Assembly (NCBI GenBank): GCA_007922305.1
Contig: ML677333.1
Location: forward strand, 20,651,949-20,715,948
DNA length: 64,000 bases
DNA from: Dermatemys mawii
Taxonomy: Eukaryota > Chordata > Testudines > Dermatemydidae
Direction: 5' to 3'
Both the position numbers and the translations under genes were made by a program. Positions 13,201 through 24,954 of this stretch are shown piece by piece; within the stretch, counting starts at the first letter, position 1; every line of letters begins with the position of its first letter. Under the pieces are notes generated by a model. The model was given only the letters and a program-made list of their open reading frames with translations. It was not told the origin of the DNA and searched no databases.

Positions 13201-16200
13201 AGGACACAGTTTTCCCTTGATAAAATGCAGCTGATGACATGACCATGCAATTATGAGAGAGCTGGGGTTTTTAGTTCTTGTGAATACTAGTTCTCTTTTT
13301 AATTTCTAAAAGCTTTTGTGGTTGGGGTATTTCTGTGTAAGGGGATAACCAGATAGTATTTGGCATTTTGCCTCCATTCAAATGTTTGCTACAGTTGTGC
13401 TTTAGAGTATTGTGCAGATTCGTAGTAAGATTCGTAGTATTCAGAATACTATGAATTCAGTATTCTATACTACGTAGTATTCAGAATTCAGATTCGTAGT
13501 ATTCCTAGGAGTCTAGAACTTAAGTTCAAGGATCGTGGGGAAGTATAGAAGGAAGCAGAAATGCTACATACACAGATAGAATGGCTATATACTTAGAATT
13601 GTGGAGTATTCCATGCAAGTATACTTATTGATTCCCTCCTCCTACGACAGGAGTGCTGATATGCAGATCAATTCCCAGGCAGGAGTAACAATGATTTCTT
13701 GATGGCACTGGCAATAGTGATTGCTATTGCAAGACTTCATGCACAGAAGTGAATTGTTTGGACTGACTGTGAATTTTCATAACTTCTTTCAGAGAGTTTT
13801 TAAACTGTTCTCAAATTAAGGAGCAGCTTTAGTTTTCAGGCTCTCAGAAAAAGCAGATATGACAAAAATCTTCAACTTTTAAAATAATTACTAAAGTTTG
13901 CCAGTAGTGGGGAACTAATTCTTTCTCTATCCAAAGTGATCTAACAGCTCAGCTTAGTGCTACCAATTCTGTTTTGGTGGGACTTTATTGTTGTGTTATC
14001 TTAAGGTGGCTAGGTCAAAGAAGGGGAACGGGGTTGCATTTGGTTCTGAAGGTACTGAAGTTTGTTGGCACCCTGATCTTATGAGGGAATAGGTTCAAAA
14101 TTCATGGGCCTCTGGGCAAAAATCCTGTATCTTCTGCATGTTTCACTTTGATGTTTCCAGTTCTACTGGAATGCAGGTTTCCTGGGAGGTCATGATCATG
14201 AAGGCTGGAGAGGTCCTGTTGGTAACTTGTGACAGTCACATCAAGACATTTGAAGAGGAGGATGAAAACCTTGAATCTAAGGGGAGCAGGAGGCAAAGCA
14301 CCGGGCCACTATTGTGTCTGAGCAGAGAGGCTACTGTTTTCTGAACCAGTAGTAGCTTTTTTTATTATTATTATTTTGATGGCTTTGTCTTTGGATGCAG
14401 AGAATTACAATAGTCAAGCTTGGAGGTGATGTACATGCCAATCATTGGACACCGTGGCTAAACCTGAATAGGTTTCCCATCAGCTAAGAATGAAAAAGGA
14501 GCTTTTTGTAGCAGTAGCAATTTTGACCTCCCTGAGGCTATGAACTAGAACTCTCTGAAAGCAGATGCCCTCAAAGGAAGATGATGATGTAAAAATGGTG
14601 ATTTCTCACCAGCATCAGTTCAGTCTTTCCAGGATTCTGCTTCAGCCAGCTGCATTCCCTCCAGTTGCTGACGTCAGCCGAGCTGTTGGGTAGCTGGGAA
14701 AATGTGCTATTTGTGTCTGGTGTGAAGGTGCTGTAAAGTTGAGTGTCTTCTGGGTATTTTGTACCTTTTAAATTACTCCTCCAACCAGGAGTATGGTCAG
14801 TGTACCCAGGCTAATCCCTTTTTCTTGTAGGAAGTGTGGTAGGATTGCTGGTGACTCAGAATCTCTGGTTTACAGCATGCAAAAGATTGTAGGAGCAAAA
14901 CACACACACACATATCTTCAAAACTTTGTTGTGGGTTATTGGTTCAACACGGAACCTGAGAGAAGAGGTCCACTTACTGAATTAACAGGGAGCATAGATT
15001 AATGTCACACTCCCAGTTCATACCCAGCCCAGGCCGGGGAAGCTAATGATCCAACAAGAGGACCAAATTCAGTGGTGAATCCTAGTCATGTTTCATCTGA
15101 GGCATGTTGCACATATGCTAAGAAGACTGAATTACCATTCCAGTACTGTGACCATGCCTGATCCTACTGACTTGAGGGGTCTTGAAGTGGTATGGCTGCA
15201 GAGTTAATAAATGGATTACTCCAAATGTAAATTTAGCAAATGGAGGTTTATCTCCTCTACAGCATTGAAATGTGAACCACATCAATACAATCTGTAACAA
15301 ATATTTGACACTGCTGAGATAATTAGTGGCGTCACTTCATTTCGAAATGGACAATTTCTACACTATAACTGGCACCCTTTTTGGATACCAAAGGCTTGAT
15401 CACCGTGGAGCCTGAATTGCCTCCTGGCTCTGACACTTTCACAAGCTTTTAAACCAAAAAAAGAGAAATCAACCAAGGGAAATGAAACTTCTGCTCCTGT
15501 CATCTCTGATGAGACTTTGTGCTCTTTGGAAGCAGCTATCTTAACTGGAAAAAGAGGAATACCAGTTTAAATCTATTAATGGTAGTAAACCAAGTTGTGA
15601 CAAACCCTCTGTTAGGGTTCAGTATGGTACATGGTTTTAGCTTCGTGTCAATAAAATGCATACAGTACAGTGGTTGACTAATATCATTACAGTATCTCTA
15701 ATTAACACCTATTTTTTCCAAACTGAAACTTGATCCTTTACAATGCTTTTAGACTTTTTGTAAATGTTTGATTTATTCTGAAACTTTAAATTTTCCATGT
15801 GTTTTTTAAAAGGAAAAATGCCAGCTAGTTACTTTAAATTTTGTGGTGGTGGGGGGAGAACTAATAAGACATTTACACTTTTGTTAAATTATATATTATC
15901 AGTACATACTATGAAGAAAAAAGATATTTTCTTAATTGAATACTAATAATTCAAAGGCTGGTCAATTTTTAAAAAGTTCAGAGTAATTTTGGACACTTTT
16001 TGCTCTTTTTTTGTTGTTTTACAGTTGCTTTCCTATGTTAAAACAACTTTTTTTTATCTCCTGTTATATGAAAAACTCACACAAAAAGGAGAATGGTTGA
16101 GTATACATGGAACCAGTGACACACACAGTAAAGAACATGATTTTTCACTTTTCAGTTTTTCGTTTATTCGGTTCTAGTAATCTTAGCTGTTACTTGTAAC

Positions 16201-19200
16201 AATAATAGTTTTTTAAAAAACCTTCAGACAGCAACGTATAGGGTTTTTTATTCACGGCATTCCTTTAAAACAAATGATCATAGAAAACTTAAATACAGCA
16301 GTGAAACCATTACTAACTACTTCATAGGAGGTGTGGTAATATATAAAAGAACATCTTATACTTTTTAATATTAAAAGAGGAAATAAATATAGTGCACACT
16401 CATCACCTCAAATGACACTTTGAGAAGCGATTTTTCAAAAAAAGACTGATGTTCATTTTTAATATAGACTAAATATGTAATTACTCAGTGCAGTAAAAAT
16501 TCTGGCATCTAGTACTATCAAGTGATGCATTTTTGTGAGCGCTTTTTGTTTATATCATAACTCTTCCATATTATTATGTGGTGTTACCAATGTGGGTAAA
16601 TTTCTTCCATTGCTAACTGGATGATACATTGCAGCAGGTCTAGAGATAGACATGAATGATGGAGTATTTGTCCTTCTTTAATGGTAATTTTTTCAACGGT
16701 AGGCAGATCATTGAAACACTACTCAGTAACTAAAAGCTATTTCAAGCAGATGATGCGATCTAACACCTGTTCTTACTCCTCTGAGTTTTAGCAGTAGTTT
16801 GTGTGGGGGCTTTGTTTTCCAACAGATTAAAATAATCTAGTGCAGAATATTCTTATGGCAAATAATCAAAATCACGTACTAAGCTTCTTACTCTAAATGA
16901 CAGTCTGTCCAAAAAAATCTTAATGTTTACTCTCTCTTACTTTATTGCACTCCTTCCTGCTTCTTCCTTCATGATCCCAAAGGACTACCACCTTGCTTTA
17001 TTATTCAAGGTATTTCATGTGTTTCATCCCTGCTTTTAACTATATGCTGATTATTTAATGTTGAAGTGTTCAATTGTAATTTGTGTTTTGGTTTGTCATG
17101 ATGGGCTAAGAACAAGTTATTCCTGCAGCTGTTGACACTATTTAGATACTGTAATCTTCCAACCTCAGCTTTGCACTTTTTGTTGTTATTGCTGTTTTTA
17201 TTGCAATGTTCCTCACTGTACTGTTTCAACGCAAGGGACTAAATTCAGCCTCTGATGTAAGCAGGTGCAGCTGACACTGAACTCAGAAAGTTATGCCCTC
17301 TTACATGACAGATGAATTTTGCACAAATTAGGCACATTCTAATGGATTTAGTTCAGCACTGAAATCTAAGAACAGTAAAGGCAATATCACAGAATTCTGT
17401 CTCTGCAGTATGAAACAAAGGTACTGAAATTGCTTTTATCACCTGAATAATTTAATTACACTTTAACCTGCTTTACTCAAAGACCTTCTACAAGTAGTAG
17501 TTTTTTAAAAAAGATCTCTTGTGATTGGAGGAAAAGGAAATTATGACATTGCTTTCTGAATGAGAAATTTGCAGATAAGAATTACACATTAGAGCACTGT
17601 AGGCCTTAGGTTGTCATGGGAACTTCATAATATGCAATTAAGCTGAAATTTGGGGAAGAAAACAATTATATTTGTCATTCGATGCTCCTTGTAGACATTG
17701 CACATTTTCTTTCAACTTGCATTTATTTTGATCTAGTTAAACAGATTTATTGAAATTTGATTGGAAGTGAATCATTATCCACAAGCAAGATTTTAAATTC
17801 AACAACTCTCAGAAGCAGGAGCATTCAGAATCACCAGTGGATATGCAATGCCTTACCGCTGATAAAAACATGCACATAACTCTTCAAATCCATAAGTCTC
17901 TTCCATAGTAATATTGCTATCTGGGTTTAAAAAACAAAAATGGATTTTAGTTTTGATTGTTCTTCAGGCTTCTCTTCCTGACTGAAAGGAGGAGCTCAGG
18001 AATGTGTTTTTCTTGCTGTTGTGAAGAACAAAACAGGCAACACTTGACAGGCTATGCCTTAGAATTACATTTAGAAAACCTGTAGAGGGAAACAAAACTA
18101 ACTCTTCTCCAAGAATCTAGCTCAGGTAGCAGAGGTCCCAGAAGCTGGGAAATGAATTCTCGTGGCAATGGGTAGAAGATGGATGCTATTTGGCTAGTTA
18201 CAGTGTCTGATTTCCAAGGAGAAAGACTCCTCTGCCGCTGCAGAAGAGCCCTTCTCAAGAGAATAAGTGAGGTTCAGCTTTCATCTGTTCCAAGCCCTTG
18301 GCATCTTTCTCTGCTGACTGCAGCATTTCCTATCCTCTCTGTCTCTGAAGGCAGTTCAATTAGGGACCTTATTGTTAATGTTCGCTTTTTTAACTGCTTT
18401 TCTTCCTGCTTCCCATGTCATTAAAAGAGCACCTTGCTCTCAGACTCTGTCCTTAGGACATAAATAGATCTTCATTTTAAAATCTCATTGAACACTTTAT
18501 TTCTTTAAACCTAGACTAGAGTATTTATTTTTACAGAGTGAGACTCTCCCTTTCAAAAGTTCCATTGCATCTAGACCCCCATTTAAAATGGATGCTTCAT
18601 CCTTAGTTTGCACTATTGTGCCTACATATGTGTGCTTCCCTACCTAGATTTTAAGGAATTGAATTCAGAGCTCCCAATTTAAGTTCTTGCTTTCTCTGAA
18701 ATAAATTCTTCTTTTCCTCATTGAAATGTCAGTGGAATACTTCCATTGACAGCAGTAGTGTATAACGTTAATGGTAGAGGCTGTATGATTTCTTTACCGT
18801 GTTTTTACCTTCTTTGAGCCTTTCTGCTCATCACACTGGATTTATGGTTATACATAGCAAGTACACCAAAAAGCAGCTGTTTAAGAGCTATATGAACGTT
18901 GCCTTTTAAGATATTTACTAACTTCACTATCCAGACTTGTTCAGGACTTTGTGCTTACAGCAGCTATAGCATTTCCTTCTGGTAATGGTTGTTTTAGGTC
19001 ACAAAAGAGATGTGAGCATGTAATAAAATTAACTCAAATCCTAATTTTTTTCAGCCATACAAAAGCCTCGTGCTAAGGGGAGGCTCTCAATAACCTTAGT
19101 TTTAAAGCAGGACCAGATGGCTCAGTTGGATAGCACTGACAGAGTCTTTCAACTTCAGGTCACCAATTTAAACCTTGACCAATCCAGTATTGATAAAAAG

Positions 19201-22200
19201 TCAGTGTGACTGAAAATGCCATATGCAAAACAAACTGGAACTCTATCAGCCATTCCTTCAGTTTCACAATTGGCTGTATCTGCAGAGAAACTGAGATTTG
19301 GGTGTGAATTACGCTCTCCTCACCTCTACTACAAATATTCTGCCTAGAACAAGGCCCAAGGCAGTGCAGGAAACTAGCTCTGCTGCTGTCCATTTTTATA
19401 TATGTGGGGGAGGGGCGGAAGTGTTTTTGGTTTGTTTGGTGGAAATGGGACATCAACCTTGTATCTTCCCCAATAACTAAATACAGTACAGTAGGGTGTG
19501 TGTGTGTGCGTAGCATGGGGGTGAGGAGGAGTGATCCAATTTCTGTAATTTTTTTCCACTGTTATGAAAGCTTGCATTTTGAAGTGCCAAATTTAAGCCT
19601 TTGCTAGGATATTTTAGACTTGTTGAATCTAATCACTGAAAATAATTATGCATGGTAAAATACTGAAGGTATGACTGACATTTTATGCATGCTTAGTATA
19701 TGGTTGTGTATTTGCAAGATATATTAACCAAAATGCACATAACTGTAAAACACACCTTGTTTCACATTCCTTCTGAATGCTGTTGCATTTTATGTTGGTA
19801 TAGTGAAATATAAGAAAATAGTAAAATAATCATTAGCAGGGAAGGAGTTCTTAAAAACTACTCAGAAGTGTGCATGTTGGTCTCCTTACAGCTCAAAGCA
19901 TGGAAATTAGGATGGATGTGGTCCAGTGTAATTATAACAAATACATTTTGACAGTTTTGGTCTTCAGTTTTCTGTTATCCTCCTGAAAAATTAGTTTTCA
20001 GAAGATAAAGGAAATGTTGAAATGGAAAAACTACCAGAGGCACAGCTTGTTGGCTATGATTTAGAAGCAGCATGGGAATCAGCAATAAAAGTAGCTGCTT
20101 TCACTTGTCTCCTGTTACAATTTATGCTGTCACACAAGGCTCTTTGTCGACAGTTTACTACTTACACATTGAGTGTTAAATCTTTAAAACTCAAAAGTAA
20201 TGCGATTGAAATTATAAATGACAAGCAATACATACTCCTTGAGAGTTTCTCCCAAATGGACATATGTGGCAATCCCCACTTCCTTTTAAGCCTCTTGGCA
20301 TTCACAAGAAAGGGCCTTTTCCCTACTATAAATACAGCTAGCTCCAACACAAGAACTATGTTGTAAGTGGTTCCTTCCAATCCATGGTATTTGTAGAGGG
20401 GAAGAGCCCTGAGTTTCCTGCCTTAGCGTCCCAACAGCTCTGAGGAACAATTTGAAGTAGCCTATAGTGACTGACCACTTCCCCCCTTGCAGAAAAGGAA
20501 GTAGCACTGTAGCTCTTTAGAACTGGAGTCCATTACAGAAGGAGAATCTGATTCTGCAGCATTTTCCACTTGTAAAGTTTCATGTTGTGCCTGTCTTACT
20601 CCTTTAAAAAAAGTCCTCCCCTCACAAATAGTTAATACTAGAAGGGGAAAATGAGTGGGGAGGAAAGAAGGAAAACAGTATCCAGTATTTCTTTTTTCTT
20701 CATGTGTAACCACATTTGTTGTAGGGATTGTCTTGCTGAACACACAGCTAGCAATAGAGTGAGAGAAGATGGGGGAAAATAATTATATAGGGAGGAAGAA
20801 GAAAAAAGACACAGAAGTTTGTGCTACTGTACAATTCTCCAATAATTATATTGCTCCAAAACATAGTGGTCCACCAGCCGTGTCAGATAAACAGTTGGTC
20901 TTTTGGATTGATAGAATGTAGATGCTGCTACTCTTATTTAGCTGTCCTTACAGTTTTCTCTCCATTTCCTTTCCCCACTCATTTTGCCTTAAGAATGTTG
21001 ACCATACTGCATGTGGGTTATGCTACTGTGAGTGGGTAAAGCCAATGTTGTAATATATAGTATCCAATCCTGAAGCTCTAATTTACTTCTCCCATTTACT
21101 TGTGTACTCTCTCCTCTCTGTAAATGATCTGCCTAAAAGTGAGTTAAGCCATATCAGCTAAAATACTAATCCATACCCATGCCATCTCTGGCCTTTAGCG
21201 TGACTCCCACCACCACCATTGCCTTAGCATTTCTCTTTCCCTTCTAAGCCATTCAGAGTATCATTGCCAAAATTATACTCCTTGTTGGTTATCAGACCAT
21301 ATCATTTCCCTTTTTGAATCACTCTACGGGCTTTGCTTTGGCCCCTATATCAAGAATAAACCTCTCAACCCTGCCTTCAGAGGTTTGCCTATAGATCTAA
21401 TCACTTGTTGTGTTCCCCATTCTCTTTTCCAGTGCCGCCAGCCTTGCAAACAGCTACTTTCCATGCTGCACCCCACTACTTTCATGGTGGGTCATCCCTA
21501 TTCCAGTGTGTAATGCTCTCCCCACCCTCCACCCCTTTCCCATTCATATCCATCATAAAGGCCCACATTTTTCTTAAGGCTTAAAGCCAGGCAAAATTAG
21601 ATTAAAGAGTAAGGATCTAAGGTAACTCTTTCCTCCGCACCACCTACTGCATCTTCTCTGCTTTCTACTTTGCTGTAGTACAGCCTGTCTGTCTGATACA
21701 GGGCCAAAAGCCCTTGGGACCAAGAGAGAAGGAATATGGAGAAGCTTGTTCTGCTGTGATTTCCTGTTTGTATCGCAGAAATGCCTAAGAACCCCAGTCA
21801 GGGCTTGAAGCCCCATTGTGTTGCTGTATAGGCACTGTGTACACATAATAAGAGACGGTCATTGTCCCAAGGAGCTTACACTCTAAGTAACTGTGTATTC
21901 TTGACCATTTTTTCTCAGTAAGGGCCTCGTAGGCTTTGAACCAGAGTTCCAAAAGGTCAGGGACTTAAAAACTGGTGTAGTCAGTTGCCCAGCTACTTAA
22001 TTTTGTCTTTTCAAAATGTAAAACTGAGGTGTGAATTCTTGCAGTTCTTTTTTTTTAAAATCAGTGCTCAGCACCTTTTTGGTTTTGTGGATATATTTTT
22101 AAAGGCAAAAATAACCATTTTTTCTCTCCTCTTAATTTCACTAGGATACAGGGCATCCTTGCACCGCCAATGATCCAGACACCTGTTTCATGCCAGTTTC

Positions 22201-22234
22201 TCCTCAGCACTTCATTGATCTCTTCAAATTTTAA
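4114..22234 (+). CDS. FBXO25: FBXO25, F-box only protein 25 (3' six coding exons; 5' part outside window)
   Basis: Six exons join in phase to give about 240 C-terminal residues of FBXO25, roughly two thirds of a protein of about 360. The family acts as the substrate receptor of an SCF (SKP1-CUL1-F-box) E3 ubiquitin ligase; mammalian FBXO25 is largely nuclear. The visible order is a helical region ([19 protein letters not shown]), a conserved central block ([19 protein letters not shown]), the F-box (from [20 protein letters not shown] to [10 protein letters not shown]), a Cys/His-containing stretch ([10 protein letters not shown]) and the C-terminus [11 protein letters not shown]. The paralogue FBXO32/atrogin-1 is similar through the F-box. 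The tail [15 protein letters not shown] and the DYHLALLFK microexon match my memory of FBXO25. All introns have GT-AG ends, and no frameshift or stop is seen. I found no exon for the preceding segment in 1-4113, so the start lies upstream of the window. Confidence 0.96.
4999..5183 (+). CDS. FBXO25: FBXO25 internal exon ([16 protein letters not shown]...)
   Basis: The acceptor CTTTTCCAG precedes TT, which completes Val, and then 61 codons follow from [17 protein letters not shown] to LKNLQMNK. The donor is AAG|GTATAT. The exon carries the central conserved block that precedes the F-box in FBXO25 and FBXO32. It ends in phase 0. Confidence 0.95.
6049..6310. repeat. Short inverted-terminus MITE, copy 1 (Harbinger-like family)
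   Basis: The sequence starts with the recurrent GGGTATGTCTATACTA terminus (partly duplicated) and contains GCGATAAATCGATCCCCAAA, and a cytosine/guanine-rich centre with a short hairpin (CAACTCTGGAAC...). Related copies lie at 33280-33505 and 38325-38630. The TCTACACTA-type ends suggest a non-autonomous PIF/Harbinger element. The exact family name is uncertain. Confidence 0.6.
6787..6969 (+). CDS. FBXO25: FBXO25 F-box exon
   Basis: A long T-tract and TTTCAG acceptor lead into 61 codons beginning [20 protein letters not shown] and ending at AEKQ, with donor CAG|GTAACG. It encodes almost the whole F-box (Leu-Pro start, [11 protein letters not shown] end), which binds SKP1 in this family. Both ends are in phase 0. 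Confidence 0.96.
7802..8125. mobile_element. Non-autonomous hAT element with 8-bp target duplication
   Basis: Degenerate terminal inverted repeats (AAGGATTGGCAACCGTTGGCA and its partner ending TTTGCTGATCTCTG) bound 324 bp of GC-rich sequence. The flanks GTGTAGAA (7794-7801) and ATGTAGAA (8126-8133) are an 8-bp duplication with one mismatch. Eight-bp duplications are the hAT hallmark. No transposase frame is present. Confidence 0.75.
8835..8945 (+). repeat. L2/MIR-like retroposon tail
   Basis: Contains TTTAAGACTGTAAACTCTTTGGGGCA and ends in AATAAATAAATG. This resembles the conserved 3' tail shared by L2-type LINEs and their SINEs. Confidence 0.5.
9090..9214. repeat. MITE with GGTGACCAGATG-type ends, copy 1
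   Basis: Begins GAGTGACCAAATG and ends CATCTGGTCACCCT, forming terminal inverted repeats about 13 nt long around about 100 bp. A second copy in the opposite orientation lies at 37531-37636. Confidence 0.7.
9513..9826. mobile_element. hAT-type element, family C copy 1, perfect 8-bp TSD
   Basis: 314 bp bounded by a perfect 8-bp duplication ACCTAACT (9505-9512 and 9827-9834). Ends read CCGAGGTAAGCAACC and GGTTACCTACTCCTG-like, forming degenerate inverted repeats. Internal sequence is shared with the element at 10536-11581. No transposase. Confidence 0.8.
10536..11581. mobile_element. hAT-type element, family C copy 2, split by a nested insertion
   Basis: 10536-10588 and 11313-11581 together match the copy at 9513-9826 (GTGCCGAGTCTTCATTTATT, GTGTGCCAGTAATAC, and AAATTAAATTAAAATGCAGAGC). 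The gap between them is exactly the element at 10589-11312. Confidence 0.8.
10589..11312. mobile_element. Nested hAT element (724 bp) with CAGTGGTTTCCAAACT ends
   Basis: Starts CAGTGGTTTCCAAACTGG and ends AAGTTTGAGAACCTCTG, which are inverted repeats of the CAGTGGTTCTCAAACT type. Flanked by CTCTAATT (10581-10588) and CTCTAACT (11313-11320), an 8-bp duplication with one mismatch. It interrupts a family C element, so it is the younger insertion. No transposase frame. Confidence 0.8.
11808..11951 (+). CDS. FBXO25: FBXO25 exon after the F-box ([11 protein letters not shown]...)
   Basis: The acceptor TATGTCCAG leads into 48 codons from [20 protein letters not shown] to the Cys/His stretch [11 protein letters not shown], with donor AAG|GTAAGA. 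Both ends are in phase 0, so the following 27-nt microexon can be included or skipped without a frameshift. Confidence 0.95.
11952..16982 (+). other. FBXO25 intron: no gene seen
   Basis: Apart from the motif cluster at 13.4 kb, this AT-rich intron shows no exon, RNA gene or repeat I can name. Short TA, CA (about 14900) and GT runs occur. Confidence 0.4.
13410..13505. repeat. Cluster of GATTCGTAGTATTC direct and inverted repeats
   Basis: Within about 95 bp the motif (G)ATTCGTAGTA recurs three times directly, with reverse-complement forms (GAATACTATGAATTC) between. This forms a small imperfect palindromic array. Confidence 0.7.
16983..17009 (+). CDS. FBXO25: FBXO25 27-nt microexon (DYHLALLFK)
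   Basis: A 27-nt segment encoding DYHLALLFK sits between CCCAAAG and the donor CAAG|GTATTT, in phase 0 on both sides. The nine residues match an insertion I recall between FWK and DSGHPCTA in the longer human FBXO25 isoform. It lies in the correct order, between exons 11808-11951 and 22145-22234. The upstream polypyrimidine tract (CTTCCTGCTTCTTCCTTCAT) is good. It is too short for ordinary ORF detection. Confidence 0.9.
17010..22144 (+). other. Last FBXO25 intron: mostly featureless; LINE remnant at 21.1-21.9 kb
   Basis: No coding exon is seen between the microexon and the terminal exon. A short (GT)n run lies at about 19495-19511. Most of the remainder is AT-rich without recognisable elements. 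Confidence 0.4.
21080..21895 (-). repeat. L2/CR1-type LINE remnant
   Basis: The stretch ends with GTCCCAAGGAGCTTACACTCTAAGT, a typical reverse-strand LINE/SINE tail, and includes CT-rich segments resembling the 3' part of L2-type elements. The ORF is destroyed. Confidence 0.45.
22145..22234 (+). CDS. FBXO25: FBXO25 terminal coding exon
   Basis: After TTTCACTAG, 29 codons run from [15 protein letters not shown] to [11 protein letters not shown] and end at TAA (22232-22234). The C-terminus is the FBXO25 signature and fixes the gene identity over FBXO32. Confidence 0.96.
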   Translation, partial: DTGHPCTANDPDTCFMPVSPQHFIDLFKF

Positions 22235-23425
22235 GAGCTGCAATAGCCTTGTTTTTGGTTTTGGTTTTGATCATCTTTGTGAAGAATCATGCAGTATGTA
22301 TTATGCTTTGTGTGCAATATCTTTTAAAATGTACTTCATAGTCAAAAGGGATGTCTAGGAGGGAGTGGGGAAATAGGACAGGTGTATTCCAAATGCTATT
22401 TGTATGCAGAAACAAACTGAAGAAGAATAAATATCTCTAAAGGAGACCCATTCTGTAGAGATGTCTACAAAAGGCTGTTTTGGATCCAAGAAAGAGTACA
22501 TTTTGAGCCCTGCCTTTTAAGTCCATTTTGTACTGATTTTAACATTTCATTAAGGCTATTGAGACTTGGAGAGAGATTTGTTGGAAGGACTATTCTTGGA
22601 GTGACCAAAAGCAATTTGTCTTAATCCTTCTCTTTTTATGCCACCCTTTTCCAAGTACTTACTTACAGTTTGCACATTTATGAATATTCATCTGATTCCT
22701 TTTTTGGACTCCTTCATAAATATCAAGTCAATTACCAAGTTGGAGTTAATCATTGTGAGTTTGTGTGTGAATAAAATATAGAGTTGTGATTATCTGTTGT
22801 TGAACCTGTTATGAAGGAAATCAACCTCTGTACATACACTATGCAAAATATTTATTTTTCTTAAAATGTATTTTATTAACCACATCAAAACTGTTTAAAA
22901 ACATCCTAAATAGTACGGGAGGCTGTTCAGTGGCTGCTGAAGAATGATGGATTTTTTTTCCAGGGGTAGCCAGTCTTTGATTTTTATTTAATTTGTATTT
23001 TAATTTCGGTGTTAAACTATTGCAGAAGGACTTTTAGACATCCTCAAGAAAGGACACATTACTTAGCTTTAATGCAGAAAATTAATACAGTGTGGTGTTA
23101 GGCATCTGGTACAATGGTTCTAATAACTGAGGCTCTGAGAAGGAAATTCTTTGCACTAAAAGGCAGCTTGTTGATCTGGAGCACCTCTGGCTGACTAACC
23201 CTGTAATGAGGTGAATTCTGCAAAAAGCTACCACCTTATACCTGGTAAATTACAGAGAAGGAGAGAGGGGTGTCCAGAGAGAGGAAAACATAACAAAGTT
23301 GTTCAAAGTTTTTTGGCGAGATCATTTACCAGCTGTGTAATGTAAAGACAAAATACAAACATGTATCACATTGCTTGTTTCAAATCTAGTTTTGTACACA
23401 ATGTAATAAATCATGTTTTACCTAT
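22235..23425 (+). other. FBXO25: FBXO25 probable 3' UTR with poly(A) signals
   Basis: AT-rich non-repetitive sequence follows the stop. AATAAA hexamers occur at 22426-22431, 22770-22775 and 23405-23410. Which one is used cannot be told from sequence; the last gives a UTR of about 1.2 kb. Recognisable repeat DNA begins at about 23.74 kb. Confidence 0.55.
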
Positions 23426-23739
23426 TATTCGCTAGCAATTTCTTTTGCATTTAGAAATGAGTCTGTTTGAATTTATAGTTCTGGCTTCTGTGTCCATCAC
23501 CAGTACAGGTTAGCATTTGCTAACTGTACAAGAAAAATGCAGATATCTACTGTTCCCATATCATTTTTGATTTATTTTAACAGAGCCAGAACTTTAGCAC
23601 TAATGGATTGTTAAGGAAAGAGAATATTTAAGTGCTTGAAAAGAAAAGTTAGCTCATCACAGGAAGTGAACTCTTCTTCCCTGGCTGTAATACTGATGAC
23701 ATGTTCTTTTCAGTGAAGATGGGAAAGGTAACACACCTT

Positions 23740-24335
23740 CTTCTTCAAGTGATTGCTCATGCACATCCCAATAGGTGTGTGTGCACCGCATGCACGAGTG
23801 CCAGAAGCTTTTCCCTAGCAGTACCCATCAGTCGGCAGCAGAGACCCCTGAAGTGGCGCCTTCATGGCGACGTATAGAAGACCCTGCTGACTCGCCACCC
23901 GTTCAGTTCCTTCTTACCGCCTGCAGTGGTAGTTGGAACAGCTTCACTGCTTGCAAGCCTCTTAGCCTAGTGTTTTTTTCCTGTCTTCAACCGTGGATAG
24001 TTATTCAAGTTGTTAAAAGTTGTAGTTATTGTTCTCTTCAGGCGGTTCTCTCCCGCCTCGTACCCTCCCCGTGCCGGGGTATGCCTTGGTCACAGGGGTT
24101 TAAAGCATGCAAGAGGTGTGGGAAGCCTATGCCCAGAAGCGATCCGCACACCGCCCTCACCAAGGCATGTGAGGCAGTCTATCAAACAGACAAGTGCCCT
24201 ATTTGCACGGGTTTTAAACCCAGAACAACGCCTGGAACACCTTCTGATGGAGTCAGCCTGGGATGTCCCCCACATGTAGCCCCACAAGTATGTGCCAATA
24301 TTCCATCATATGCTTTTCCAGCAGCTGCATAGTGG
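23740..24335 (+). mobile_element. LTR-retroelement fragment with Cys-x2-Cys motifs, unit 1
   Basis: A leader-like segment (GATTGCTCATGCACATCCCAATAGGTGTG) is followed by a decayed frame containing FKACKRCGKPMPRSDPHT and then a second cysteine pair, CPIC. A related unit lies inverted at 27816-28590. The arrangement fits the 5' end of an LTR-type retroelement. The pairing of CxxC motifs resembles, but is not, a canonical CCHC knuckle. It is interrupted by frameshifts and is not functional. Confidence 0.5.
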
Positions 24336-24954
24336 GTGACACTGTTCCTTAGCACAGGTAGATGTCTTCCTCTGCCTCCCTGCTGTACCAAGATATGTGC
24401 ACGTATGGCATCTCTGATTTCCCTTGCCTTCTGGGACCCAGGACCAGCATGCATGGGGGTTAGCTCTAGCTGCCTGTAGAGAGTTTGTGCCCACACAAGG
24501 CAAGCACTTCCTTTTACCTTCACAAACATTATGGAGAGTGCAGAAGGCAGCAGTTGTATGAATGTCATTGGCCACACTGGTATCCAAACATCTGTGGACA
24601 GCACCACTGAAATTTCAGCCTACAAAACTTATATTCCACCATCATTCTGCAGCTATTGAGTTTGTAACTAACTTTTTCCAGATTCAGTCATGTTGGGGTT
24701 TCACAAGCCAAGTTAGGAAGAAGTATGCCAGCTTCCCCAACAATAACAGTTGGCACAGACATGCCATAGAGAACCATATCATTTCTGAGACAAAGTTCCT
24801 TCTTCAAGTACAATCCCGATTTCCTCAGCATCCTGGCATCATGAAACTTTTGAGTGTTTCCCATGTTGGAACTGGTGAATCTGCCTCCGTGGTCCAGTAA
24901 CCCTTGCACAGCGACTGAATGGTAACCATTTAGCTTCACACATACTCACTCCCG

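Noticed and set aside
20022..20366. 114-codon + strand frame in the last FBXO25 intron
   Set aside because: No splice sites with matching phase and no recognisable protein family; ordinary chance frame in intron.
4114..22234. Identification as FBXO32 (atrogin-1)
   Set aside because: The central blocks are similar, but the terminal exon [15 protein letters not shown]...FIDLFKF and the DYHLALLFK microexon are FBXO25 features, and neighbouring TDRP fits FBXO25 synteny.
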